A program made the translations under genes and the position numbers. The notes below the pieces were generated by a model. The model searched no databases, was not told where the DNA came from, and was given only the letters and a program-made list of their open reading frames with translations. Shown here piece after piece: positions 21,202 to 30,668 of a stretch of 64,000 nucleotides of DNA (the stretch's first letter is position 1; every line of letters starts with the position of its first letter). The stretch is from Stenotrophomonas africana (lineage in GTDB: Bacteria; Pseudomonadota; Gammaproteobacteria; Xanthomonadales; Xanthomonadaceae), in assembly GCF_013004645.1 (NCBI RefSeq), contig NZ_JABEME010000004.1, positions 310,001 to 374,000 on the forward strand, written 5' to 3'.

Positions 21202-22719
21202 CTACAGCTCGGCACTGACCGGGCTGGTGACGAAGCCCCACAGCAGGCGTGCCATCACTGCTGGAGAACGCGCCTGGGAACGCGCATACACCAGCAACAT
21301 ATCCAGGCGGGGGCGGTCGTAGAGATGGCCGGCCAGCAGCACCGCATGCACGTGGCGGGTATTGGCGGTGTCGTGGAGCGGGTTGCCATCAAGCAGCACC
21401 AGATCTGCGGCTTTGCCGACCTCGACGCTGCCATGCGATGCCTGCAGCTGCAGATGACGCGCGGCCTGCAGCGTAGCTGCGCGCAGCACGTCGGCCTGGC
21501 TCAGGCCGGCTTGCCGCAGCCACTGCAGTTCGTCGTGGTAGCGCAGGCCGCCCAATCCGGTGTCGGTGCCGACCAGCACGTTGACGCCGGCGCGATGCGC
21601 CGCACCGGTGAGCGCCAGGCCATGCTCGAAGTAGGTCTTCAGAGCGTCTTCGCCGCGTCGGCCGGGATAGCGCGCCACGGTGGCCTGCAGGTCATCACGC
21701 CACGCCCAGCGTGAGAGCGGGTCCAGATAGGTCAGGCGCGGATCATCGACGAAGGCCGGATCGCGTGCGCGTGCATCCTCTTCACGGGTGACATGGGTCG
21801 GCACGAACGCGGCACCGCTTGCCTGTATCAGGCCGAGTGCTTCCTCGCAGAGCGCGGGCTGGTATCCGCTGACCATCCGCTCGGCCAGCGCGGTCGGATC
21901 TTCGCCATCGAGGGTGCCGCCACGCCAGGCGGCTGCGTTTTCGAAGCAATGCCGCACGAACAGATGGGCGTGTTCGAAGCTGCGCTGCCCCGCCTGCAAT
22001 GCGCTTTCCAGAGGCACGGCCCTGGGCAGGTGGCCGACCAGCGGGCGACGCAGCTGCTGCGCCTCGTTGGCCAGCCGCTGGTAGGTGTCCGCACGCAGCC
22101 GGTTGTAGACCTTCAATGCATCGATGCCGCGCGCAGTGTAGGTGCGTGCGCGTTCGGCGGCGGCGTCTGGCGAGAGTGATGGATCCTCGAAGTAGAAGCT
22201 GGCGATCTGCATGAAGCGCGGTGCGACCTGCTGGCCGGCAACGGCCTGTGCGGTCCAGCGGCGCTTGTCGGCCACGCAGGCGATCAGCGGATCGGTGGCC
22301 TGCGGGCAGTCCATCATGTCGCGGGTGCCAGTGATGCCGTTGGCCAGCATCAGCGGAAACTGCAGTTGCGGTGACAGCTGCAGGGCGTGGGTATGCATGT
22401 CCCAGAAGCCGGGCAGCAGCCAGCGGCCGCCGGCATCGAGCACCGGCAATGTGGTGTCCCGTGGCGTTTCGCCGATGGCGATGATCGTGCCGCTGCGCAC
22501 TGTCACTGTCGTGGGTTCGCTGACCTGGCCGCGCGCCACGTCCACCACCCGCGCGTTGACGATCACGCGGCTGTTGCCCGGCTCGGGCAACGGCGGTGCC
22601 GACAGCGGCCAGAGCAGTGCGGCGGCGAACAGCAATGGCAGCGCCAGCAGGAGGGTGGCCAGGACGATCGGCCATCGCCGACGGCGGGCGGAACGGGGCA
22701 ACGCGCGTGCTGCATCCAT
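21202..22719 (-). CDS. Membrane-anchored amidohydrolase
   Basis: A 505-residue protein of the metal-dependent amidohydrolase superfamily (imidazolonepropionase-like). The N terminus is Arg-rich and then hydrophobic (about 16-36), an anchor or signal. The beta-alpha barrel shows the HxH metal motif in WDMHTHALQL (near 110), further His ligands in GHLPRAV and HAHLF, and the metal Asp in VGTDTGLGG (near 390). Substrates in this group are often cyclic amides or dipeptides; none can be assigned here. It is convergent with the response regulator gene and stands alone. Confidence 0.85.
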   Translation of the reverse strand: MDAARALPRSARRRRWPIVLATLLLALPLLFAAALLWPLSAPPLPEPGNSRVIVNARVVDVARGQVSEPTTVTVRSGTIIAIGETPRDTTLPVLDAGGRWLLPGFWDMHTHALQLSPQLQFPLMLANGITGTRDMMDCPQATDPLIACVADKRRWTAQAVAGQQVAPRFMQIASFYFEDPSLSPDAAAERARTYTARGIDALKVYNRLRADTYQRLANEAQQLRRPLVGHLPRAVPLESALQAGQRSFEHAHLFVRHCFENAAAWRGGTLDGEDPTALAERMVSGYQPALCEEALGLIQASGAAFVPTHVTREEDARARDPAFVDDPRLTYLDPLSRWAWRDDLQATVARYPGRRGEDALKTYFEHGLALTGAAHRAGVNVLVGTDTGLGGLRYHDELQWLRQAGLSQADVLRAATLQAARHLQLQASHGSVEVGKAADLVLLDGNPLHDTANTRHVHAVLLAGHLYDRPRLDMLLVYARSQARSPAVMARLLWGFVTSPVSAEL

Positions 22720-22855
22720 GAGCCGGCGATCCTTGCATTGGGTCGCCCGCAGAGTGCTGCAAGCCGGGCGCGGGCGCCAGTGACCATCGACATCCGGCCT
22801 TGCCTGCCTCCGGGGCGGTTACCCTGTGCGGTGGAACCCCTGATCACGCCCTGCC

Positions 22856-23413
22856 ATGTCCATCGTCCTCACCGATTTCGCCCGCCCCCGCCTGTTCCCG
22901 CGCGTGCCGCGCGGCAACACCCTCCAGGACTGCACCGCCGAGCAGTTCGAGGCACACCTCAATGCGCATGCGCCGCTGAAGGTACTCGACGGCTACGCTC
23001 CGTTCTGCAAGCTGTTCGTCTACGAGAACTGGACCAGCACGCGCTGCCTGACCGTACCGATCACCGAGGCCAACCGCCACCTGCTGCGCAGTGGTTACGA
23101 AGCGCGCAACCGCGAGGAGCTGCCGGTGCTGGTGCGCTGGTTCGAGGGCGTGGAATCACCGCGTGCGAACTACCTGGTGGTGATCCTGTACAGCGCCGGG
23201 CAGCTGGCGAAGGAAGGTTCACCGATCGAGGCCGACTGGGGCATCGTCGGCTGCATCTACACCGCCGAACCGGAAGAGGTACCGATGGCACCGATCACGA
23301 TGATGCGCAATGCGCTGGGCGTGGAGGAGGGTGGGTCCGGTGTGCCGCTGGACCGGGAAGCCTACCGGCGCTCGGTGGCGTTCTGGGAGAACAACGCCAA
23401 CTGGCGGCCGTGA
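22856..23413 (+). CDS. DUF3228 family protein
   Basis: A 185-residue cytoplasmic protein that looks like DUF3228, a family of unknown function. It has no signal or membrane segment. Recognisable stretches are YAPFCKLFVYENWTSTRC, the acidic ADWGIVGCIYTAEPEE, and PITMMRNALG. It is a single gene diverging from the amidohydrolase across 136 bases, with no operon partner. Confidence 0.7.
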   Translation: MSIVLTDFARPRLFPRVPRGNTLQDCTAEQFEAHLNAHAPLKVLDGYAPFCKLFVYENWTSTRCLTVPITEANRHLLRSGYEARNREELPVLVRWFEGVESPRANYLVVILYSAGQLAKEGSPIEADWGIVGCIYTAEPEEVPMAPITMMRNALGVEEGGSGVPLDREAYRRSVAFWENNANWRP

Positions 23414-23504
23414 GCCCGCGCTGTGGCCGGACAGTCGGCATGTGAACAGGGAGGATTGCAGCGGGGCGCTACCATGGCGGTGAATCAACGCAGGGAGCAC
23501 AGGG

Positions 23505-24137
23505 ATGGATGTTCGCAGCTGGATGCCGTTTGCATGGGTCGCCGCAGGTCTGCTGGCCGCAAGTGAAAGCCCGGCAGCAACGTACGATGCAGGCGCCGCC
23601 TGTGGGGCCCTGTCCGATGTGACGCTGATCCGCGACGCGGGCGTGGGTTCACTGCAGGCGCAGGCAACGTCGGGGCGCTGCACGTTCCATGTGGAAGCGG
23701 ATGACGCAGCAGCGCTTTCGCGTCAGCAGTCGTTGCTCCAGAGCGTGTCGGCGATCGCCTGTGGTGCGCCAGCCACCACCCAGCCTTCGCAAAGGGCTGC
23801 AGGCTTCGACCTGCAGATGCCTGCACGTTGCCCACTCTCTTCCAGCATGCCGTTGATTGCCCGGGAGGGAGGCTGGCACCAGCGGCGACTTTCGTCGGCC
23901 CCGACGTATCCTGCGGCCGCCATGCGCGAGGCCCAGCAGGGGGGTGTCGAGCTGATGCTGCTGCTGGATGCTCAGGGCAAGATCCAGGCGATCATCCTGG
24001 CCCGATCCAGTGGGTACCCACTACTCGATGCGGCGGCGCTCAAGCACGCGCGTGACTGGCGTTACGAGCGTGAAGCGGCAGGCAAGGCGCCAGACATGAG
24101 CCTGATACGCGGCACGGTCACGTTCAAGCTCGACTGA
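23505..24137 (+). CDS. Secreted protein with a TonB C-terminal domain
   Basis: A 210-residue protein with a signal peptide (about 1-25, ending ESPAAT) and a TonB-like C-terminal domain at about 125-210 (RRLSSAPTYPAAAMREAQQG, then the strand GGVELMLLLDAQGKIQ). It lacks the N-terminal anchor and long Pro-rich linker of TonB, so it cannot work as a standard energy transducer. The middle (about 30-120) has paired cysteines and no family I recognise. It is convergent with the next gene. Confidence 0.75.
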   Translation: MDVRSWMPFAWVAAGLLAASESPAATYDAGAACGALSDVTLIRDAGVGSLQAQATSGRCTFHVEADDAAALSRQQSLLQSVSAIACGAPATTQPSQRAAGFDLQMPARCPLSSSMPLIAREGGWHQRRLSSAPTYPAAAMREAQQGGVELMLLLDAQGKIQAIILARSSGYPLLDAAALKHARDWRYEREAAGKAPDMSLIRGTVTFKLD

Positions 24138-24142
24138 GGCGC

Positions 24143-24637
24143 CTACAGGGCGGGCTCGGCCTTCCACTCCCACCACCGATAGTGGTACTCGCGCTCGGTC
24201 GCGCGCCATTGCTGTGCGCAGTGGGTGCATGTCAGCCGGTAGCACTCGCCCCAGCCGTCCTCCGCTTCGCCCCGTGCACGCAGCTGCACGTGACCTTGTT
24301 CCAGCAGCGGCTCGGGGCTGAAGAACACATAGGACGGGTAGAGCGTGCACAGGCAGCCTTCGCGTGCCTGCCAGTATCGCAGCCGTTGCAGGGCTGCCTT
24401 GAGGTGGGCCTCATTGCTGATCAGCATGCCGCCGAGGGCGATGCCCTGGCAGCGCTGTTCGATCAGGTCCACATGCGCGCTCAACGCGTCCAACGATGAG
24501 GCACTGAACAGTCGTGCGACGACGCGGGCGGCATCGGTGATGCGCGTTGCGTCGCGCGATAACAGGTCCTGCAGCAGCACATCGGCCTGTGCATCGTCGA
24601 GCCGGGGAATCGGCGATGTGGACCACGGCCAGCGCAT
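24143..24637 (-). CDS. Hypothetical protein, Cys/Trp-rich C terminus
   Basis: A 164-residue protein that I do not recognise. It is soluble, with a helical N-terminal half rich in Ala and Leu (about 15-105). The C-terminal part is rich in Cys, Trp and Tyr: CLCTLYPSYVFFSPEP, then CYRLTCTHCAQQW, where the CxxxxCxxC spacing suggests a metal site. I chose ATG 24637 because it overlaps the stop of the upstream ybaK gene (ATGA), which predicts coupled translation. The frame stays open upstream but would run through ybaK. Confidence 0.65.
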   Translation of the reverse strand: MRWPWSTSPIPRLDDAQADVLLQDLLSRDATRITDAARVVARLFSASSLDALSAHVDLIEQRCQGIALGGMLISNEAHLKAALQRLRYWQAREGCLCTLYPSYVFFSPEPLLEQGHVQLRARGEAEDGWGECYRLTCTHCAQQWRATEREYHYRWWEWKAEPAL

Positions 24638-25110
24638 CAACGTGACTTGCCGATGGCAGCGTAGTGGCCACCGGTCAGGCGCAGCAGATCGGTGGGTGCC
24701 AGTTCCACTTCCAGTCCACGGCGTCCGGCGCTGACATGCAGCGCGGGCAGCGCTTCGGCACTGGCGTCCAGGAAGGTGCGCAGGCGCTTCTTCTGCCCGA
24801 GCGGGCTGATGCCACCGACCAGGTAACCGGTCGCGCGCTGTGCGGCATCTGCAGCGGCCATCTCGCATTTCTTGCAACCGGCGGCTTCGGCCAGGGCCTT
24901 CAGGTCGAGCTGGCCGGCCACCGGTACTATCGCCACCAGCAGTTCGTGTGTCTCGGTGCTGGCCAACAGGGTCTTGAACACCTGGGCCGGGTCGAGGCCG
25001 AGCTTGTCGACGGCTTCGCCGCCATACGATTCGGCGTGGGCGTCGTGCACGTAGCTGCGCACGGTGTGGGCGATCTTCTCGCGCTTGAGCAGGTTGATGG
25101 CCGGAGTCAT
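24637..25110 (-). CDS. ybaK: YbaK/EbsC-type Cys-tRNA(Pro) deacylase
   Basis: A 157-residue protein of the YbaK/ProX editing family, which hydrolyses mischarged Cys-tRNA(Pro) in trans to prolyl-tRNA synthetase. It starts MTPAINLLKREKIAH like family members; the catalytic Lys region VFKTLLAST is near 43-51 and the Gly-rich GYLVGGISPLGQKKR near 97-111. The family's usual length is about 155-160. ATG 25110 is chosen over upstream in-frame starts that have no homology. It overlaps the downstream 164-residue gene. Confidence 0.9.
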   Translation of the reverse strand: MTPAINLLKREKIAHTVRSYVHDAHAESYGGEAVDKLGLDPAQVFKTLLASTETHELLVAIVPVAGQLDLKALAEAAGCKKCEMAAADAAQRATGYLVGGISPLGQKKRLRTFLDASAEALPALHVSAGRRGLEVELAPTDLLRLTGGHYAAIGKSR

Positions 25111-25210
25111 GGGTGAATCGTAGCGCGGGGTGGGGGCGTTGCCTTGACCGAGGCTACTACCAGGCGCAGCGGGGTGATAATGGACGGTAGACACTGCCTG
25201 GACATCGAAC

Positions 25211-26053
25211 ATGCGCGCTCCGCAATGCCTTCATGACCTGACCCTGGATGCCGAACCGTGCGCGGGACCGTACCCGCCGCAGGGCTTCTGGCCGGTCGCC
25301 GAAGGCGCACTGGGGAATGGCGATCTGTTTGGTCTGTACTGGCCGCTGGGGCGCGAAGCTGAGCCGCCGGTGGTCTGCGAGATGTTCCATGACGAAGGGC
25401 GCATGATCTTCAGCCATTCGTCGCTGGACGCCTTCGTCCGGTGGCTGGATGCCGGTGGCGGGTGGGACGGTGACGATGAAGATCGCGATCCACCCGAGCA
25501 CGAGGTTGCAGATGCGGATTCGCCGTTGCTTCTGGTTGAGCGCGCGCAGCGGCATGTGCAGGCCGCTGCACCGGCTGAAGCCATCGTGCTGCTGGAAGAT
25601 GCCTGCAGCCGCTTTCCCGAGCTGCAGCGGGCATGGGCCATGCTGGCAGGGCAGCAGATGCGCCTGGGGCAGCACGCGGCGGCCGTGGCGTCGGCGCGTG
25701 CGGCGGTCCTGGCGAACTGGGCATTCGGCATTCCCGAGCCTGGTGTACTGCGGATTCTGCGTGCAGCCGATGCGGCCGGCGATCCTGTGCTGGCGATGGC
25801 CCAGCAGATGGGGTTTGCTTTCGGTGGCGCCAAGACCAACCCGGACTATGCCGTGATGCAGGCCTGCATCGAACGCTGTTGGGAGGCGGGTGAGACGATG
25901 GCGGCGCTGCGCCTGAGCCAGAATCGCTGCTATGCGCTCAGCGCCGAGACCGTTTCATTCCAGCAGCGCGAGGGATTCGATCTGGCTTGCTGGCAGAGCG
26001 ACTTCGTCGCGCAGTGCCAGAGCGCGCTGCAGGATGATCGGCAGCACATGTAG
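25211..26053 (+). CDS. Hypothetical protein with TPR-like helices
   Basis: A 280-residue soluble protein without a recognised family. The N-terminal third has a mixed fold that recalls SMI1/KNR4-like domains (LFGLYWPLG, FHDEGRMIFSHSSLDAFVRWLDAG). A very acidic linker follows at about 78-95 (DGDDEDRDPPEHE). The C-terminal two thirds are Ala-rich helix pairs with TPR-like spacing (about 105-275). It stands alone, diverging from ybaK, and is followed by palindromes and a terminator. Confidence 0.6.
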   Translation: MRAPQCLHDLTLDAEPCAGPYPPQGFWPVAEGALGNGDLFGLYWPLGREAEPPVVCEMFHDEGRMIFSHSSLDAFVRWLDAGGGWDGDDEDRDPPEHEVADADSPLLLVERAQRHVQAAAPAEAIVLLEDACSRFPELQRAWAMLAGQQMRLGQHAAAVASARAAVLANWAFGIPEPGVLRILRAADAAGDPVLAMAQQMGFAFGGAKTNPDYAVMQACIERCWEAGETMAALRLSQNRCYALSAETVSFQQREGFDLACWQSDFVAQCQSALQDDRQHM

Positions 26054-26082
26054 CGCCACGACCACCTGCTCGCATCGGCAGA

Positions 26083-26121
26083 GGGGGCGGAGCCCTTTCC
26101 CGCGAAAAGGGATCCGACCCC
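26083..26121. repeat. REP-like palindrome, GGGTCAGA family, copy 3
   Basis: A 39-bp palindrome reading GGGGGCGGAGCCCTTTCC and then AAAAGGGATCCGACCCC around a CGCG centre. Its right half matches copy 4, 95 bases away. Confidence 0.75.
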
Positions 26122-26133
26122 GGGCCGGAGCGC

Positions 26134-26164
26134 AGAACGGGCGCCCGAGGGCGCCCGTTCTTTC
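26134..26164 (+). terminator. Intrinsic terminator between convergent genes
   Basis: The 12-bp stem AGAACGGGCGCC / GGCGCCCGTTCT (26134-26145 with 26150-26161) with a CGAG loop is followed by TTTC. It lies between the two REP-like copies, downstream of the 280-residue gene, and is weak on the ahcY side because no T-run is present there. Confidence 0.7.
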
Positions 26165-26177
26165 AACTTCCATTGCA

Positions 26178-26216
26178 AGGGTCAGAGCCCTTTCCTGCGG
26201 AAAGGGATCCGACCCC
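26178..26216. repeat. REP-like palindrome, GGGTCAGA family, copy 4
   Basis: A 39-bp palindrome beginning AGGGTCAGAGCCCTTTCC and ending AAAGGGATCCGACCCC, 8 bases from the ahcY stop. Both ends match the family in copies 1 to 3. Confidence 0.8.
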
Positions 26217-26223
26217 TGCACGA

Positions 26224-27669
<1,446 letters not shown>

Positions 27670-27710
27670 TCGTGTGCTCCGGTTGTGGGCGAGCGGGTGC
27701 TCGCATCTAG

Positions 27711-27787
27711 CCGGGCGCCGTTGTTACAAAGCCACCTCACCGAGCCTGGCCGGGCCTCACGGGATCCGGTCGCAGCGCCCCTCGGCA
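27711..27787 (-). promoter_or_regulatory. S-adenosylhomocysteine (SAH) riboswitch upstream of ahcY
   Basis: Read on the minus strand, the leader contains the conserved SAH-riboswitch core. CCGAG (27785-27781) pairs with CTCGG (27744-27740). GGGCGC at the start of GGGCGCTGCGACC (27780-27775) pairs with GCGCCC in AACGGCGCCC (27718-27713) to close the pseudoknot. The signature GCCAGGCTCGG lies in between. It ends 41 bases before the ahcY start. Known examples of this class switch on ahcY when SAH binds. Confidence 0.92.
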
Positions 27788-27800
27788 GGGGAGAACCCCC

Positions 27801-27806
27801 ATTATA
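27801..27806 (-). promoter_or_regulatory. -10 box of the ahcY promoter
   Basis: A perfect TATAAT on the minus strand, about 16 bases upstream of the first riboswitch helix, which would start the transcript near 27794. No strong -35 is visible at the expected distance. Confidence 0.65.
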
Positions 27807-27909
27807 TCGCGGCCCCGGCATGACATCCGGATGACCCAACCATCGGCAGATGGGCGGGCGTGCACGGCCTGTTAAGGTCGGTGTTTTCACGCATCACACA
27901 GGTGGAACG

Positions 27910-30426
27910 ATGAGCACGCACGCGCGCCGCACACGGCGCTGGACCGGCCTGGTCCTGTCGATGGGACTGCTGGCGGTGGCCCCGCTGGCCTGGGCGGCGG
28001 CGCCGCAGCCCACGGCCGCACAGGCCCAGGGCGTCAACGGCTACGAACTGCCCTCGGCCGCGCTGCAGGCGGTGGTGGACGCACCCCGTGCGCCCTCGTT
28101 GTACCTGTCGCCACGCCGCGACGTGGCCGCGATGATGCAGATGCCATCGCTGCCGTCGATCCAGGTGGTGGCGCAACCGGAACTGAAGCTGGCCGGCCTG
28201 CGCATCAACCCGCGCACGTTCTCCGACAGCCGCTTCAGCTTCGGCGAGAAGCTGTGGCTGATGAACGTGGCCGACGGCAAGGAACGGCAGATCAGCGGCC
28301 TGCCGGCCAAGCTGTCGATCGCCAGTGTGATGTGGTCGCCGGACCAGAAGTGGCTGGCCTTCAACCAGGTGGACGGCGCCAGTGGCGCCAATGAACTGTG
28401 GCTGGTGGACGTGGCCGGCGGCAGCGCCCGCCGCCTGGTCGCGGGCCTGAACACGGTGATCGGCAGTGGCTACCAGTGGTTGCCGGACAGCCGCAGCCTG
28501 GTGGTGTTCACCCGCCCGGCCAACCTCGGTGCGGCCCCGGCCGCCGACGGCATTCCGACCGGCCCGGCCGTGCAGCAGACCAGCCAGGGCGGCGGCGTGG
28601 TGTCGATCCGTACCTACCAGGACCTGCTGAAGAACGAGGCCGACGCGCGCCAGTTCGACTACTACGCCACTACCCAGCCGGTGGAAGTCAGCCTGGACGG
28701 CAACATCCGCACGATCGGCGCGGCCGGCATCTTCATGGGCTTCTCGGTGTCGCCGGATGGCCGCTTCGTGCTGCGCCAGCCGGTGCAGCGGCCGTACTCC
28801 TACGTGGTGCCGGTGACCAGTTTCCCGCGCCGCATTGAAGTGATCGACCGTGCCAGCGGCACGCTGGTGCACACCGTGGCCGTGCGCCCACTGGTGGAAG
28901 GCCTGCCGACCGGCAACGATGCTGAAGTGACCGGCGTGCGCGACATCAGCTGGCGCGGCGATGCCGATGCAACCCTGGTCTGGGCCGAAGCGCAGGATGG
29001 CGGCGACCCGAACAGGGACGCCAAGGTGCGCGATGCGGTACTGATGCAGGCTGCGCCGTTCGACAAGCCGCCGGTGACGCTGGCCCAGCTTGGCAGCCGC
29101 CTGGCCGGCATCAGCTGGGGCCGCGGTGACCTGGCCCTGCTGACCGAATCGTGGTGGAAGACCCGCAAGACCAGGACCTGGCTGATCGCCCCGGACAACG
29201 CCGGTACCGAGCCGCGCCTCCTGTGGGACCGCGATGCGCAGGACCGCTACGCCGACCCGGGTCGTCCGCAGGTGTCCAGCGACGATCGTGGACGCTCGCT
29301 GCTGCAGACCAGCGCTGATGGCAGCAGCCTGTATCTGGTTGGTGCGGGTGCTTCGCCGGAAGGTGACCGTCCGTTCGTGGACCGCTTCGACATCGCCAGC
29401 GGCAAGGCCACCCGCCTGTTCCACTCGCAGGCGCCGAGCTATTCGCTGCCTGTGGCATTGCTGGACAACCAGGGCAGCTCGCTGCTGCTGAGCCGCGAGA
29501 GCCCGGACGAGCCGGCCAATTTCTACGTGCAGTCGCTGGCCGATGCGGGTACCGCAGCGCGCGCGCTGACCCACTTCGCCCATCCGCTGCCGCAGTTGAA
29601 AGGCGTGCAGAAGGAACAGATCCGCTACAAGCGCAAGGATGGCGTCGACCTGACCGCGACCCTGCTGCTGCCGCCGGGCTACGACCCCAAGCGCGACGGC
29701 CCGCGGCCGCTGCTGATGTGGGCCTACCCGGGTGAGTTCAAGAGCGCGGCTGCGGCCAGCCAGGTGACCGATTCGCCGTACCGCTTCAACGCGGTCAGCT
29801 ACTGGGGCCCGCAGGCGTTCCTGGCCAAGGGCTATGTGGTGCTGGCCAGCCCGTCGATGCCGATCATCGGTGAGGGCGACAAGGAGCCGAACGACACCTA
29901 CATCGAACAGCTGGTGGCCAACGCGCAGGCAGCGGTGGATGAAGTGGTGCGCCGTGGCGTGACCGATCGCGACCACATCGCCATCGGTGGCCATTCCTAC
30001 GGTGCGTTCATGACCGCCAACCTGCTGGCGCACACGCGCCTGTTCAAGGCGGGCATCGCGCGCAGCGGCGCCTACAACCGCACGCTCACTCCGTTCGGCT
30101 TCCAGGCTGAGGAGCGCAACTACTGGCAGGCGCAGGACGTCTACCAGAAGATGGCGCCGTTCAATTACGCTGACAGGATCAAGGATCCGATCCTCTTCAT
30201 CCACGGCGTGGACGACAACAACTCCGGCACATTCCCGATGCAGAGCGAGCGCATGTTCGCCGCGGTGAAGGGCCTGGGTGGCACGGCGCGACTGGTGATG
30301 CTGCCGAACGAATCGCATGCCTACCGCGCACGCGAATCGATCATGACCATGCTGGCCGAGAGCGAGCGCTGGCTGGAACAGACCATCGGCCCGGCCGAGC
30401 GGGGCAAGGCGAAGAAGAAGCGCTGA
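27910..30426 (+). CDS. S9-family serine peptidase (glutamyl endopeptidase-like, S9D)
   Basis: An exported 838-residue peptidase with a signal peptide (about 1-34, ending AWAAAP), a beta-propeller of about residues 60-560 and a C-terminal alpha/beta hydrolase domain. The nucleophile elbow is GGHSYGAFMT (Ser near 699). The acid lies in HGVDDNNSGTFPMQSE and the catalytic His in NESHAYRARES. The segment around HGVDDNNSGTFPMQSE is typical of the S9D glutamyl-endopeptidase subfamily. ATG 27910 is chosen because it gives the signal peptide. It diverges from ahcY. Confidence 0.88.
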   Translation: MSTHARRTRRWTGLVLSMGLLAVAPLAWAAAPQPTAAQAQGVNGYELPSAALQAVVDAPRAPSLYLSPRRDVAAMMQMPSLPSIQVVAQPELKLAGLRINPRTFSDSRFSFGEKLWLMNVADGKERQISGLPAKLSIASVMWSPDQKWLAFNQVDGASGANELWLVDVAGGSARRLVAGLNTVIGSGYQWLPDSRSLVVFTRPANLGAAPAADGIPTGPAVQQTSQGGGVVSIRTYQDLLKNEADARQFDYYATTQPVEVSLDGNIRTIGAAGIFMGFSVSPDGRFVLRQPVQRPYSYVVPVTSFPRRIEVIDRASGTLVHTVAVRPLVEGLPTGNDAEVTGVRDISWRGDADATLVWAEAQDGGDPNRDAKVRDAVLMQAAPFDKPPVTLAQLGSRLAGISWGRGDLALLTESWWKTRKTRTWLIAPDNAGTEPRLLWDRDAQDRYADPGRPQVSSDDRGRSLLQTSADGSSLYLVGAGASPEGDRPFVDRFDIASGKATRLFHSQAPSYSLPVALLDNQGSSLLLSRESPDEPANFYVQSLADAGTAARALTHFAHPLPQLKGVQKEQIRYKRKDGVDLTATLLLPPGYDPKRDGPRPLLMWAYPGEFKSAAAASQVTDSPYRFNAVSYWGPQAFLAKGYVVLASPSMPIIGEGDKEPNDTYIEQLVANAQAAVDEVVRRGVTDRDHIAIGGHSYGAFMTANLLAHTRLFKAGIARSGAYNRTLTPFGFQAEERNYWQAQDVYQKMAPFNYADRIKDPILFIHGVDDNNSGTFPMQSERMFAAVKGLGGTARLVMLPNESHAYRARESIMTMLAESERWLEQTIGPAERGKAKKKR

Positions 30427-30438
30427 TACCTGCATGAG

Positions 30439-30463
30439 GGCGGCCCCTGCAACAGGGGCCGCC
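30439..30463 (+). terminator. Hairpin after the S9 peptidase gene
   Basis: The 11-bp stem GGCGGCCCCTG / CAGGGGCCGCC with a CAA loop lies 12 bases after the stop. No T-run follows, so termination is plausible but unproven. Confidence 0.5.
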
Positions 30464-30482
30464 TGTGCGGCTGCGCCGCCGC

Positions 30483-30552
30483 CCGAGCATGGGCTCGGCG
30501 CTACACGGTATAGCGCGTGATGATGTCTGTAGAGCCGAGCCCACGCTCGGCT
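30483..30552. repeat. Two SMAG units, GTAG ends inward
   Basis: Unit one (30483-30504) has the palindrome CCGAGCATGGGCTCGG ending in CTAC. Unit two (30529-30552) starts GTAGAGCCGAGC and closes with CTCGGCT. Unlike the other pairs in the window, the GTAG ends face each other. Confidence 0.8.
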
Positions 30553-30668
30553 GCTTCTGCTTCTGCTGCGGATGCGTGCAGATGAAACCATTTTTGCATC
30601 GCAGCACGACGCCCGTTCTGGTTTAGGCTTGGGGCCTGGATCCGTTGACCGAGGCCTGTGCGTCGCCG

